64,000 bases of DNA from Chrysogorgia sp. JL179-B06 (GCA_035772405.1 JAYKKM010000504.1:1238001-1302000), one strand, 5' to 3'; positions 22,140 to 33,957 are shown, counted from the stretch's first letter. Numbers and translations are program-made. The notes: generated by a model not told the origin, from the letters alone.

Positions 22140-23110
22140 GAGACGATACTAGTATACAATGACAAAGAAGGAATTAGCTTACAAAAGAAAAAGTGGTGCG
22201 ATGCCAAGGTGCGGTTTAAAGGTGGTTTGAGATCGCGAATAAGAAGAGTTTCGCGCAAAAGAAGTTCTGATTCGAAAGTACAACTAGAAATAATCTTAAA
22301 ATCAGTAAAAGAGAAAGGGTGACCAGTGTCACGGTGAGAGAGGATACTTGTAAGAGGAGGGTTACTATACTTCTTCCCAGTAAGAGGTAAGATTCCCATG
22401 TGGTTAGACACACGTGTATGTATATGTCGGATTGTTTCTCCGATGTAAGAAGCTCCGCAGCTTCCGCACGTAAACTTATATACAACATGTGACCTAAGAC
22501 GTAAGCGAATTTTATCTTTAAAAGAAAAGAAGTGAAAAAGTCTAACTGAAGGACGAGCGAAAAAATCTAATGTCAATTTGAGGATAAGCAGATGAGAGAA
22601 GTTTTCGGAGTTTGGTTCGGATTTGAACGAAGTGTTCTACGGTTTAGGTGATTTTGAGAAAACGTTGTCGAGAAAAGCAGTAACACAGCTGTCGAGAAAT
22701 TTCTCTGGATAACCATTATTAATAAGGATGCGTTTTAGTTTTTCCAGTTCAACATTAAATATAGCATACGTAGAACAAATGTTGAAGCAACGGTTAAGTA
22801 AGGAAAAGATTAGACCTGTAAGAAAACGGAGTAAAAGAATCAAAAGACGTCAAAAGACCAGTAAAAGTAGGTTTACGGTAAACATTTGTGGAAAGCAACC
22901 ACCGGAACTATTGACGCTTATGTCTAGGAAAAACAAGGATTTGTTTACCTCCAATTCATGAGTACATTTTATTTTTGCATGGTTAGAGTTAAAGTAATTA
23001 AGAAATGGAAGAACGTGATCGGAAGAACGAAGTAAGATAAAACAGTCGTCAACATAACGACGATAAAACAAAGGTTTGAACTCAGGTGGAAATTCATCTA
23101 TCCAAGTGCG
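22140..23110 (-). pseudogene. Penelope-like element, RT end plus GIY-YIG endonuclease, broken
   Basis: Three minus-strand pieces: 22850-23071 has YRRYVDDCFILL (RT catalytic YVDD) and LFFLDI; 22637-22843 has the thumb-like NGYPEKFLDSCV; 22100-22576 has VVYKFTCGSCGASYIGET followed by HTRVSNH, the Cys-x2-Cys and GIY-YIG-type nuclease core (YIGET, R-x-x-x-H). Order and motifs are those of Penelope-like retroelements. Frameshifts separate the parts and the N-terminal RT is missing. The 392-bp transposon lies just beyond the 3' end. Confidence 0.8.
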
Positions 23111-23157
23111 CTCATGATAGGCGAGATGTATATATATATATATATAAATCTAAATAT

Positions 23158-23431
23158 AATAATCTAAAACTAATATAAAGTTATATTAACATCTATTCAG
23201 GTGGTTTATAAGTAGGCAATTTATCTTGATAGAACATATATAGTTCCGACTTGAACGATGACAGAGTATCTGGGAAAGTAAGCATTTCGAAAAATAATCC
23301 TGTTTCTAATTTAGACAATAATTATTTGGATCAAAATTACGTGATTTATAATTAGAGGAACGAATATCATTAAGATAAGTGGGGTAATATCAATAGACTA
23401 TTTCTAGATTTAAAAATAAATAATAGATATA

Positions 23432-23435
<4 letters not shown>
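23158..23435 (-). pseudogene. LINE ORF2 C-terminal tail, copy 2
   Basis: About 275 bp closely similar to 12605-12870, including the same junction into (TA)n. It has small deletions relative to copy 1 in the part corresponding to YFRNSYFPR. Non-coding now. Confidence 0.6.
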
Positions 23436-23463
<28 letters not shown>

Positions 23464-23490
23464 TAGATATAATATATATATATATATATA

Positions 23491-24856
23491 GAAGGGATTT
23501 ATGGTGAAGGAAAATTTCGAGTGTTGGAATACATACATTTTAAGACCAAACCGGGGACCAGTTGCGAAAAATGCAACTTCAAGGCTTTCCGGCTGGAATT
23601 GAACCCGCGACCCTGCGATGCTAGTGCAGTGCTCTGACCACTGAGCTACGGAAGCCGTTGCGGAGAGCCTAGTCACGAGTTCTGTATATATGGTGGTAAT
23701 GCCGGGATAAGATTCTGGGTATATTATAGGTAATATTTGGCATTTCACTCGATCAAACTACATGTTGAAAGGATTTATGGTGAAGGAAAATTTCGAGTGT
23801 TGGAATACATACATTTTAAGACCAAACCGGGGACCAGTTGCGAAAAATGCAACTTCAAGGCTTTCCGGCTGGAATTGAACCCGCGACCCTGCGATGCTAG
23901 TGCAGTGCTCTGACCACTGAGCTACGGAAGCCGTTGCGGAGAGCCTAGTCACGAGTTCTGTATATATGGTGGTAATGCCGGGATAAGATTCTGGGTATAT
24001 TATAGGTAATATTTGGCATTTCACTCGATCAAACTACATGTTGAAAGGATTTATGGTGAAGGAAAATTTCGAGCGTTGGAATACATACATTTTAAGACCA
24101 AACCGGGACCAGTTGCGAAAAATACAACTTCAAGGCCTTCCGGCTGAAATTGAACACGCGACCCTGCGATGCTAATGCAGTGCTCTGACCACTGAGCTAC
24201 GGAAGTCGTTGCCGAGAGCCTAGTCACGAGTTCTGTATATATGATGGTAATGCCGGGATAAGATTCTGGGTATATTATAGGTAATATTTGGCATTTCACT
24301 CGATCAAACTGGGTCTTACTACATCCCGGGCGTTCTTTGTCAGCGCCCGCGAGCACTCGTCTTCTGGACGATCCTTTTATTAGTATTAAGGAAACCCAAC
24401 CCCAACACAACAAAAGATCCTAACCCTAACCCCCCGCCTAACGGGTTTTCTAACCCTAACCCCCCGCCTAATTAGTTTCCTAACCCGTTAGGCGGGGGGT
24501 TAGGGTTAGGATCTGTTGTTGTGTTGGGGTTGGGTTTCCTCAATACTAATAAAAGGATCGTCCAGAAGACGAGTGCTCGCGGGCGCTGACAAAGAACGCC
24601 CGGGATGTAGTAAGACCCGATCAAACTACATGTTGAAAGGATTTATGGTGAAGGAAAATTTCGAGTGTTGGAATACATACATTTTAAGACCAAACCGGGA
24701 CCAGTTGCGAAAAATGCAACTTCAAGGCCTTCCGGCTGGAATTGAACCCGTGACCCTGCGATACCAGTGCAGTGCTCTGACCACTGAGCTACGGAAGCCG
24801 TTGCCGAGAGCCTAGTCACGAGTTCTGTATATATGGTGGTAATGCCGGGATAAGAT
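23491..24856 (-). repeat. 276-bp tandem satellite with tRNA-like core, array 1
   Basis: Units begin CATGTTGAAAGG at 23761, 24037 and 24629, with a first unit starting at 23491; the unit 23761-24036 is exactly 276 bp. Within each unit the minus strand reads a tRNA-like core: GGCTTCCGTAGCTCAGTGG (box A), a CTGC/GCAG anticodon-like arm with CTAGCAT loop, and GGGTTCAATTCC (box B), closing with GGAAGGCC. The array is interrupted at 24311-24618 by a foldback insertion; the last unit ends in an inverted copy of its own tail. The left side abuts (TA)n. Confidence 0.9.
24311..24618. mobile_element. 308-bp palindromic foldback element with perfect 9-bp target duplication
   Basis: The arms GGGTCTTACTACATCCCGGG... 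and the inverse end at 24618 pair over about 135 bp each, including telomere-like CCTAACCC and CCCCCCGCCTAA tracts towards the centre. It is flanked by GATCAAACT at 24302-24310 and 24619-24627. Removing the element and one duplication restores an uninterrupted satellite unit junction, so the insertion event is proven by the sequence. A 9-bp duplication fits Mutator-like or FB-type foldback elements. Confidence 0.9.
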
Positions 24857-24884
24857 TTATTACCTATAATATACCCAGAATGAA

Positions 24885-24985
24885 TTATTTTTTAAGGTTA
24901 GGGTTAGCTACAGTTAGGGTTAGGTTTAAGGTTAGGATCAAGGTTATGGTTAGGGTTAGGATTTAGATTAGGATTTGTAAGTTTT
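24885..24985. repeat. interstitial telomere-like TTAGGG repeats
   Basis: Degenerate GGTTAGGGTTAG repeats directly after the satellite array. Confidence 0.75.
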
Positions 24986-25275
24986 AGAAAATGTGAAGGG
25001 TCCTTTTGAGTCATCCATTTTAGACTTCACCTTGATTAGCGTCTTTCGCAATTGAGCCACTGGCTGCAAGCAAGGGTGATTAGTTTGTACGTAATACGCA
25101 TTTGATCATTTATTTATTTATTCTGCTTCCATTGTACATATTTCAAATAATAGCAAGTGTTAAAACAAAAATATTAGTACAATGTGGCAAGTCTATAACA
25201 GGCTCTAGAACCAACAAGATAAACTGCCAAAATAATAAGTTAAATCATTAAATTTAAAATTAGTTTTAATGTCAG

Positions 25276-25740
25276 TTAAAAACATCTGTGAACTGATGAT
25301 TTGACAGGTAAGGAGACATGTTTGTGACATTTTGTACAAATTGATTTCGAAGTATAAACATCGTCTACATTAAAGTATTTAATAAAAGTATCAATTGAGT
25401 AATTATTAGTGTTTGACTTAAAAGAGCTGGATGAAAAACTGGATTTAACTAAGAGAGGAAGTGAGTTCCGGAGATTTGCAATTCGGTTAAAGTAACTGTT
25501 GTTAAAATGTAAGGTTCTGGTAAGACAAGGTTGCAGGCACAGACCAGTTGATGTACGTGTAGCTACTTGTTTCGTTGTGATGTAGTTTGACACGGACAGA
25601 ACGTAGTAACCATTGAGTAATTTAGCCAGTGTGCTAAGATCTTTCAATTCGTGCCAGTAGCTTACAGGTAGTAGTTTCAAGGTTTCATGTCTATCCTTGT
25701 AGCACGAGTCGTAGTCATTGATATAATGGAGAATTCGCAA
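25276..25740 (-). pseudogene. LINE ORF2 C-terminal fragment
   Basis: An open minus-strand frame of 154 codons reads DRHETLKLLPVSYWHELKDL, LAKLLNGYY, then FNRIANLRNSLP and a terminal CTKCHKHV. LLPVSYWHE followed by NRIANLRNSLP is the typical end of jockey/CR1-group ORF2. There is no RT core upstream, so it is a 5'-truncated copy. Confidence 0.7.
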
Positions 25741-25783
25741 TATAAGAATGTAATAATATTATTATCATTATTATTATTTTCAG

Positions 25784-25898
25784 ATGATCCTTCAAAAGTT
25801 GAACCAAGTAATAAGAAGGACTGGGTGTTCCTCAACTACACATTCAAAGATTTGAAGGTTTAACTCAACGAGGTCGACCTCTTGGTCTCCCGATGTGA
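25784..25898 (+). other. possible terminal exon of a host gene
   Basis: After a TATTATTTTCAG acceptor, the sequence reads DDPSKVEPSNKKDWVFLNYT; one base appears to be missing near 25848, after which another frame reads RFEGLTQRG and stops at 25896-25898. The text is protein-like but I do not recognise the family. The indel means it is decayed or misassembled. Confidence 0.3.
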
Positions 25899-25899
25899 C

Positions 25900-26960
25900 A
25901 TCGTGGCACCAATAATGAATTAGTGTATATAGAATGAATTTTAGTTAACCGCTACAAAACAATGGTTTGACTACATTTAGTATTAAAGGCTCATTTTGAA
26001 ATTACGTTTAATCCGACCAATTTTTTATATTTGTGGAGCATGTCATGTTGAGTTTATCTGAATAAATACATGAAAACTGCTAAGTTCTCAAAAAAATGGA
26101 CATAATATGAAAAGGAGAAATAAGAGAACTTCAATGTGTCGAAAAATACTTATGTAAGAGTACTTATGTATATTGATGGACGACGTTTCAGACGATGTGT
26201 ACTTCAGGCCAGATGTGTTCTCACTTCCACGTGTCCATGTGCTGACAGTTTTGAGTTGGGAACGAGTTCGGGATATATTTAATGTGTTTTATCTTGTTTA
26301 TCGTATGTTTTATAAACTGCTGTGAGAAACATCATACACACTCTATCAGTCAGTGACCGATAATGTTAACATCCGGGGGGTGACGACATTATTTCGTAGT
26401 ATTTTGGTACTTTAATTTACTTAATTTGTGATTAGAAAGTGAATGTGAAGTTCCTGGACATGGGTTTTTTACGTGTCAAATTGTAATGCAGTTTGATTTC
26501 GATATCTTAAATATTTCACGATTATCCTATCAATCTTCATTTGCTTTTAGAAAAAAAAGCTAATTGATAATTTAGAAACTTAGCCAGTATACTAATGATA
26601 ACGTTTTACAGTATATTTTTAAAAAATTTCTTCAGAAAAAAGTGTTGGTTTGCTGCCATAAAGTGCCCCTACTAAATAGATACAAAATCCTGGCTTCACT
26701 TTTGAAGCACGTGGAAACAGTGTCAGAGAGAAACATTTGTGTACAAGCGTAACTGAGTATGTGGAAACAGCACCTTAATTTTAATTATTTTGACAAGTAA
26801 AATTACACTTGGTTCCAATACTAGTATGCAGGGCTTTTTGCATTGCTTGAATTTAATTTTAATCCTATATTTTAGCACCAAAAAGCTGTTCTACTGCAGG
26901 GGAATTTGACGATTTGTAGGGGTTACCCGTCATTAACTAAGTCTAAGCCATCGTATTACC
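25900..26960. other. no gene seen; PLE-end-like motif on the minus strand at 26170-26215
   Basis: AT-rich DNA without coding support. On the minus strand near 26200, CTGAAGTACACATCGTCTGAAAC resembles a PLE terminal hammerhead-like box but lacks the conserved A after G, so it is a degraded relic at best. CATTAACTAAGTCTAAG is duplicated at 26933 and 27008. Confidence 0.4.
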
Positions 26961-27029
26961 GCATCAAACAACATCACAATGTTGCTTCGTTCTTAATAAA
27001 ACCACGTCATTAACTAAGTCTAAGACACA

Positions 27030-27616
<587 letters not shown>

Positions 27617-27619
27617 TAT

Positions 27620-27710
27620 ATATATATACGGTGGGCTATAATTCGTGACTGCGTGTCATGGAATTACAACCTTTCATCCAAAAAAGTCAATATCTCCGTG
27701 AGTAGCCCGT

Positions 27711-27744
<34 letters not shown>

Positions 27745-29070
27745 AAATGAAACACAGTGGACACAGAATAACCTGCGAGATTATTTTGTTAGAAGTTAAA
27801 CTCCTGCACTTTTGTAAAGAGTATTATTTACGTTCTGTAGTTTCGCTATTTACTTCGTGTTAATTTTATCAGCATTTGATTTGAAATTTTTATATTTGTA
27901 GATATGTTTTGGGTATTGATCTGTTCCGCATTAATATGATTACTGATTTGACAGCTTGTATTAGAGAAATTGTCTGTAATGGTCGCGACTATTATTTTGG
28001 GGCTGTTGTGCATATTAGCACTGTTAGATTGATTCATTCCTGTTGTTGAAACATACTGAATTTCCTCTATATGCCCAATATTAAAGACATGCCTTGTTCC
28101 TTGGCCATTTATTGGCTGTATAATTGTAGCCTCGGAGAAATTTGGTGCTGTCCACTAGAGATATCAATGTTAACCCAGGATGGGGGGACACTAATGGGAT
28201 ATTGACTGGACTTTTCTGAGACAGTATGAGTACGATGAGTATGATTTTTTTTAGAGTCGATCACGCGCAGGATAAGGTCGCCCTATTTATCCGAGCCAGA
28301 GGCTCATGTTTTAAGTTCATTTTTGTTCAGTTCATCACTGTTAGGTGAATGGAAAACCCAACTGATAAGGATTCCGAGGACCTATGATTTAAGGTCGTTT
28401 TCCGAGAAGACCTGAAAGTCTTACCATTTGCTGGTGTTGTTGCAAAGGCAGCAACCTCCCCAATTATGTTAAGACGTATCCTTAAGTGGTGGTCCAACCC
28501 AGGATTTAAACCCGGGTCTCCCAGCTCATATAGACATGTGTAGTATTACCACTAGATGTGTGGTAACCCTAGACCAAGGGGAATTTTATTTTTTTAAAAG
28601 ATCGAGGGATGGGGTTTTTGACACATAAAATAATTTTAATACTAACTACTTAATGACCAAGAGTGAGGTCTTTATGGTAAAATATCTAACCAGGATCTTA
28701 CTGTAGTGCCCGAGCAATAGCGGCCAAGGTTTGGTATTTTACTGTAAAGACCGAACAGTCCGTTATTAAGTAGTCCATTATATGGCACTTTTTATTATTT
28801 AATATGAAATCGATGTTGTGTTTCTTGGTCTTCAGACTTCGCTTCCTTTAACGTCGTCAAAACACCGGACTAGCATTATTTTCTGTGTTTTTCTTTCTTG
28901 TCTGGATACTAAAATGTACTTTTATAATGTTTATTGTTCATCGTTATTTGTTTAATTTATTTTCATCGTTTGAGGAAATAACTCTCTTATTAGGATTTTG
29001 CGTTTGTTCCCGACAATCACAGGGTATTAGCCAGTGAAATGTTATCCATAGACATAGTTGCCATAATGTT
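27620..29070. other. no gene seen; a tRNA-like trace at 28495-28560
   Basis: Mostly featureless. On the minus strand near 28490-28560 there is GTGGTAATACTAC followed by GGGTTTAAATCC, which resembles pol III boxes of a tRNA-derived SINE. No coding stretch is supported. Confidence 0.4.
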
Positions 29071-29075
29071 GTATC

Positions 29076-29735
29076 CACGAATGACCACGAGTGCTATTTT
29101 CATGTTTGGTCGTGGCTAGGTGGCATGGGATACTCGCAGTTGAGAATGTTGAAGTAATCATATGTCTGAACTAAATCCAAATCTATCTCTAATCCTAACA
29201 CTTACCCTAATCCTAGCTAACCGAAGCCCTAACCGTCGCCCAAAAACGCCCTTCTCGCCCAAAACGCCTGCGGAGGAGGTAGCCCTACACTCCAACCTTA
29301 ATCACAGGCTTAAACTAACTGTGAACTCAACTGGGAGAACGAGCACTTTAGACCTGAATAGCTCTAAATTATATATTGGCTTGTATATTGGTATAATAAT
29401 TATGAGCATATACCTGTAGTGCGTTCTATATATTGATATTACATCAAGTTATTTGCGCGCGAAACATGAAGGTTTTGGCCAGATGAGATACTCCCAGTTG
29501 AGTTCACAGTTAGTATAAGCCTGCGATTAAGGTTGGAGTGTAGGGCTACTTCCTCCGCAGTCGTTTTGGGCGAGAAGGGCGCGGGTTAGGGCTTCGGTTA
29601 GGATTAGGGTAAGTGTTAGGATTAGAGATAGATTTTGGATTTGGATTTAGTTCAGAGTTCAGACATATGATTACTTCAAGATTCTAAACATTAAAATAGC
29701 ACTTGTGGTCACTCGCGTGGTCATTCGTTGTCATT
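29076..29735. mobile_element. foldback element with long imperfect inverted arms
   Basis: The arms at about 29076-29345 and 29483-29735 are inverted copies with some indels: outer ACCACGAGTGCTATTTT, then CATATGTCTGAACT, telomere-like CCTAACACTTACCC, CGCCCTTCTCGCCCAAAACG and TAGCCCTACACTCCAACC. A unique centre of about 140 bp separates them. Any target duplication is not obvious. Confidence 0.7.
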
Positions 29736-30214
29736 CGTGGTCACTCACACGTACTTTTAGTCAAGATCCCTTTATCAACCTTGTGATTAAAATAATAAAA
29801 ATCAAGAATTGTTTTTCTAACTAACAATATATTAAGTATTAATAATACTGCAGCTTTATAAGCAAGCAATCTAAAATCCTGCATTATGCATTATTATAAA
29901 TCCTGCATTATTATAAATCCTGCAATCCTATTTATGACACATAATTCTATAAAACTACTTGTTCAAAGTGTTTTTGTCGCATGTTGTCTTTGAACGTAAA
30001 GAAAACAAGGAGCGACGAGAAAGGCTATATGGAAACCAGGCTATTTGGGGTAAATTACAAATGATATTTCACTCAATTAAACTACATGTTCTAAGTATTT
30101 ATTGTGAAGGAAAATTTAAATATATACATTTTAAGATCAAGGCCTTCAGGCTGGAATTGAACCCGCGACCCGGCCCTCTCCTCCGCAGAGGCTTCCAATG
30201 CAGTAGAGGGGGGT

Positions 30215-30925
30215 TATATGGTTCGGATAAGGAATGCGGTAGAGGGTAATGGGACGAGGAAACCCTCTGTTAATCGGAACGCGGGCGAGCCGAGAAACGA
30301 GAGGAGGAAGCCTCTGCCAGATTTCAGGCGATATCTTAACGAAATCGGCACTTTCTTGCAATCCGTTTTATATCTCGGCAATCCTTTTGTTTCTCGTTCG
30401 AATTTTTCATGTAAGGAGACATGCGACCAAGAGCGTTTGGCTGACGTCTTAATTTAAGTATTTTAACGTTGTTTTGATGCGATGGAAGAGCCGGACGATA
30501 ATTTACACTCGAGCCAGAAGGCAGTTGATGTTGATACGAACTGTTCTGTAGATTCTAAAGTCGATATTTTTATCACATCGTTCCAAGATATCTCGATCGA
30601 TGGTAAGTTTGTCTAGAACAAACGGGACAACAAGTATTTCCGCTGCGCCAAGTTAGAAGAAAATCTGTACATGAATTATTCACATTATAAACGTATGTCA
30701 TGTTGCTTTCTCGAATATATCAACATGAATTATTTAGATTAACGTACGTTTAATATGTTGTTCTCAACTTCTCTCGAGTTTCGAATATATCAAAGAAGAT
30801 TGCACCCCCGGTTTGCCGCCATATTTGGCGTGAAACCTCTCTCCTCTCATTTCTCCGCTCGCCCGCGTTCCGATTTTCAGCGGTTTTCCTCGTCCATTAC
30901 CCTCTACCGCATTCCTTATCCGAAC
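30215..30925. repeat. inverted repeat pair (arms 30215-30320 and 30825-30925)
   Basis: GGTTCGGATAAGGAATGCGG and CGGAACGCGGGCGAGC in the left arm recur inverted in the right arm. The enclosed 500 bp include a possible first exon (30482-30601). It could be a MITE or two opposed copies of a dispersed repeat. Confidence 0.6.
30482..30601 (+). other. possible first coding exon upstream of the CUE-HECT gene
   Basis: ATG at 30482 opens a 40-codon acidic reading frame (MEEPDDNLHSSQKAVDVDTN...) that runs to a G/GTAAGT donor at about 30601. The composition and strand would suit the N-terminus of the gene at 31542-33030, but linkage is not shown. Confidence 0.35.
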
Positions 30926-30964
30926 CCCTCAGGTTGGCCATATGTTGAAAAATTCCACAACCGA

Positions 30965-31210
30965 TATATTTATCACATTCAACAAAAAATATCACACTCA
31001 ACAAATAAATATCACATTCAACAAAAATATCACATTCAACAAAAAATATCGCGTTCAACAATCAACAAAAAATATCACATTCAACAAAAATATCACATTC
31101 AATAAAAAATATCGCGTTCAACAATCAACAAAATTTCTCTCATACAACAAAAAATATCGCGTTCAACAAAAAATATCGCGTTCAACAATCAACACAAATT
31201 CTCTCAACAT
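30965..31210. repeat. minisatellite, ~17-18 bp period
   Basis: About a dozen copies of ATATCACATTCAACAAAA and the variant ATATCGCGTTCAACAA in tandem, with CAATCAAC spacers. Confidence 0.85.
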
Positions 31211-31541
31211 ATCCCAGAAAACACTGCGGTCTCTAAATACAGGTTTTCGCGGGAACACGCGCGACTGGCGCGAGCGATACAATTATAGAGGAAGCAATTG
31301 GCACAAGGGCAGATAACCAAGTTAACATACCGACTGCACTAGTGCACTGCAAACTCGAGCACAGACTCAGCCGTCCACGGCGAGGTCCACGGCGTTAAGT
31401 TCGTCAGCGAAAAGGCCTGCTCCGGGACATACACTTCGCTTTAAGGCCTCAGAAGTAAAAATAACCGTTATACCAAAAAGTATGTACCTCTAGGATCGTC
31501 CTGAGGAATGTGGAAACGATCAATATTCGCTGACTGACAAC

Positions 31542-33030
31542 ATGGTGCTAATAAAAGGTGAATGCGACTTACAGTCAGATTACACTGAGGACAAAATTCG
31601 CACAGAACTGGCAAGTCTTTTTAAGACTAAACTACCTTTGATACAGAAAAACGATTTTGATTTTGTTAAACGAAATACCATTATAAAATCTCCAGTCAAA
31701 TCCAATCATGTATGGGACTTCAAGCATGTAAAACATTTGGCTAGGTCGGGAAGACTTTATGTAAGGCTCAATATTTTGCAAGACGTATTGGTACATGAGG
31801 AGAATGAAAGTAGCGAGGAAGAGCGTGCATTAGAAAGCAACACAAGAACTGAAAATTGCTCAAGCCTTTTACATAGACCAGCTTCTTGTGGCAGAGTATG
31901 AAATTCGGTATCAAGTCATTTTGACAGAGCATCAACGTCTGGTGGCACAGCATCATCTCCTTGTGGCAGACCATCAACTTCCAGGAACACAGCATCTACT
32001 TCCAGGGACACAGCATCTACTTCTAGGGACACAGAATCTACTTCCAGGGACACAGCATCTACTTCCAGGGACACAGCATCTACTTCTCGTGGCAGCTCAT
32101 ACATAGATTCAGCAGTTGGTACCCTATCAACATTATATCCAGATGCTGACTGTCAATTGGTGAGGGAAGTTTTTATTTTACATGACAATATTGATCTTGC
32201 TGCTAATGCTTTGAGTGAGGCAATCAAACCATGGCCAGAAGTTACTGGCATTGCAGCTGTGGTGGATGAAGATGTTAGTGACATTTTGAATAGACTTAGA
32301 AAGAAAATGAAGCCATTATCTTCTGCAGAGAAGCTAAAAGTAGATGAAGATGACTTAATTATGAATTTCTTGCATCACTACAAAAATCCAGAGTTTGATC
32401 CATCAATCCCAAAAAAGTCCAGATTACAAAGCAGCCTGCTATTGATGCCGGGCGAGTAATGCGTCAAGCATTCAGCACTTTGTTCTTATAAATGGTCTGC
32501 AATGAAGGTGGTCTACAGTTGTTTGCAGGACCTTCTGATAGGGTCACTCCCATTTACAGCTGTGAGAACATTCTTACAGGTATATTTGAGGTTCTTGGTA
32601 AGATGATTTCTCATAGTTTAATTCAAGGAGGTCCTGGTTTTCCTTTCCTTGCACCTGCAATTTATTGGTATCTTGCTACTGGTGAACTGAGAGCAGTTAC
32701 AAGAGTACCATGCAAAGATGTTGTTGATTCTGAAGTTGCAGGATTTATAGAGAAGGTAATCAACGGAATTTTCTGGGAAATGTGTTAATTACTTACTAAC
32801 ACACAGCTATGTTATTGAAACACAGCTATTGCTTTGTTTAATTGTATTGTAAGTAACAGTGTTCTTAATTGTGTTTTATGCAGCACAGCAGAATATTAAT
32901 ATACTGTACATTCAAAATTTTGGTTTATGATTATTTATTGTCAGATTAAGTCTGCTGACTGCAAAGATATTATGGAAGTGGCAAATGATATGATATTTAC
33001 TACGATGACACCTGTGCATTACAGAAGGTT
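31542..33030 (+). pseudogene. CUE-HECT domain protein (G2E3-like ubiquitin ligase family), broken
   Basis: One frame runs from ATG 31542 to about 32410 with a single TGA at 31899-31901. It encodes an N-terminal region (DFDFVKRN, GRLYVRL), an in-frame 18-bp tandem repeat giving TSRDTASTSRDTAS (about 31970-32090), and LYPDADCQLVREVF...AANALSEA, a CUE-like ubiquitin-binding fold. A frameshift in AAAAAAG near 32410 and TAA at 32489-32491 precede the HECT N-lobe-like part (AIDAGRVMRQAFS, LFAGPSDR, GKMISHSLIQGGPGFPFLAPAIYWYL). A GAG-AAG/GTAATC donor near 32757 pairs with a TTGTCAG acceptor near 32944, after which coding resumes to ~33028. The catalytic HECT Cys lobe is missing, cut by the LINE fragment that follows. 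The intron shows it is host-type, not a retrocopy. Confidence 0.6.
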
Positions 33031-33045
33031 CTTTTCAAATTAGCG

Positions 33046-33456
33046 GTGGAACGTGATCTAGATAGAGCGAAATCTCTTTCCATTCAGGGACCCTTTCTTT
33101 GCCTAGAGGATATTCATTTAAAATCGTCGCAATCTAGTATTCTTTATAATTGGAAAATCGGTGATGATTTAGTTAAATTTGCGATCAAAGCCCGATTAAA
33201 TTTGCATCCTACCAACTTTACAATTTTCATTTGGAATCGTGAACATGATCCAATGTGTCCATGTTGTCGACAACATACCGAGAGTATGGCACACTTGATG
33301 AACGGATGCCAAGAATTTCATAATTATTGCAATCGTCGTCACAATCGAATAGCAGACAAAATAGCCGATGAAATCAAACAGAGTTGTCCCCGTAGTCGCG
33401 TTTATTCAAACAAGTTGTTGGAAACCGTTTTCACGGAATTTCACGAGTCTCGGTAG
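33046..33456 (+). pseudogene. R2/NeSL-like LINE C-terminal fragment with zinc knuckle
   Basis: An open frame of 136 codons reads FAIKARLNLHPTNFTIF, WNREHDPMCPCCRQHTESMAHLMNGC and RRHNRI. C-x2-C...H-x4-C directly before an endonuclease-type region is seen in R2- and NeSL-type elements that carry a C-terminal restriction-like endonuclease. Only this part remains; it interrupts the HECT gene. Confidence 0.6.
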
Positions 33457-33612
33457 TTCTACGGTTATAGCGTCTCACCAGCAATCAGAAAGTTACTATA
33501 CAGGTTCAATTCCTGTCCCAGTCCCACAGAGTAATGTTTCTGAGGATATTGGCTTGCATGACAATAATCCATATATCGTCTGTTTACTCCGAGCTCTCTG
33601 AATAAGTTCACT
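33455..33612 (+). repeat. tRNA-derived SINE, copy 1
   Basis: GGTAGTTCTACGGTTATAGCGTCTCACCAGC followed by GGTTCAATTCCTGTCCC are tRNA-like boxes; the body (TTTCTGAGGATATTGGCTTGC...GAGCTCTC...CACTACAGCAGT) matches 55490-55640. The end runs into (TA)n. Confidence 0.65.

Positions 33613-33957
<345 letters not shown>

Noticed and set aside
23761..24036. Hammerhead ribozyme in the 276-bp unit (retrozyme idea)
   Set aside because: I looked for CUGANGA followed by GAAA on both strands and found no acceptable pair.
23410..24815. Repeated ~88-aa ORFs containing SVAQWSEHC
   Set aside because: They are translations through the 276-bp satellite, whose tRNA-like core explains the sequence; no start or coding bias.
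32000..32104. Minus-strand ORF with repeated AVSLEVD
   Set aside because: It is the shadow of the in-frame 18-bp repeat of the CUE-HECT gene, whose plus-strand frame continues on both sides.
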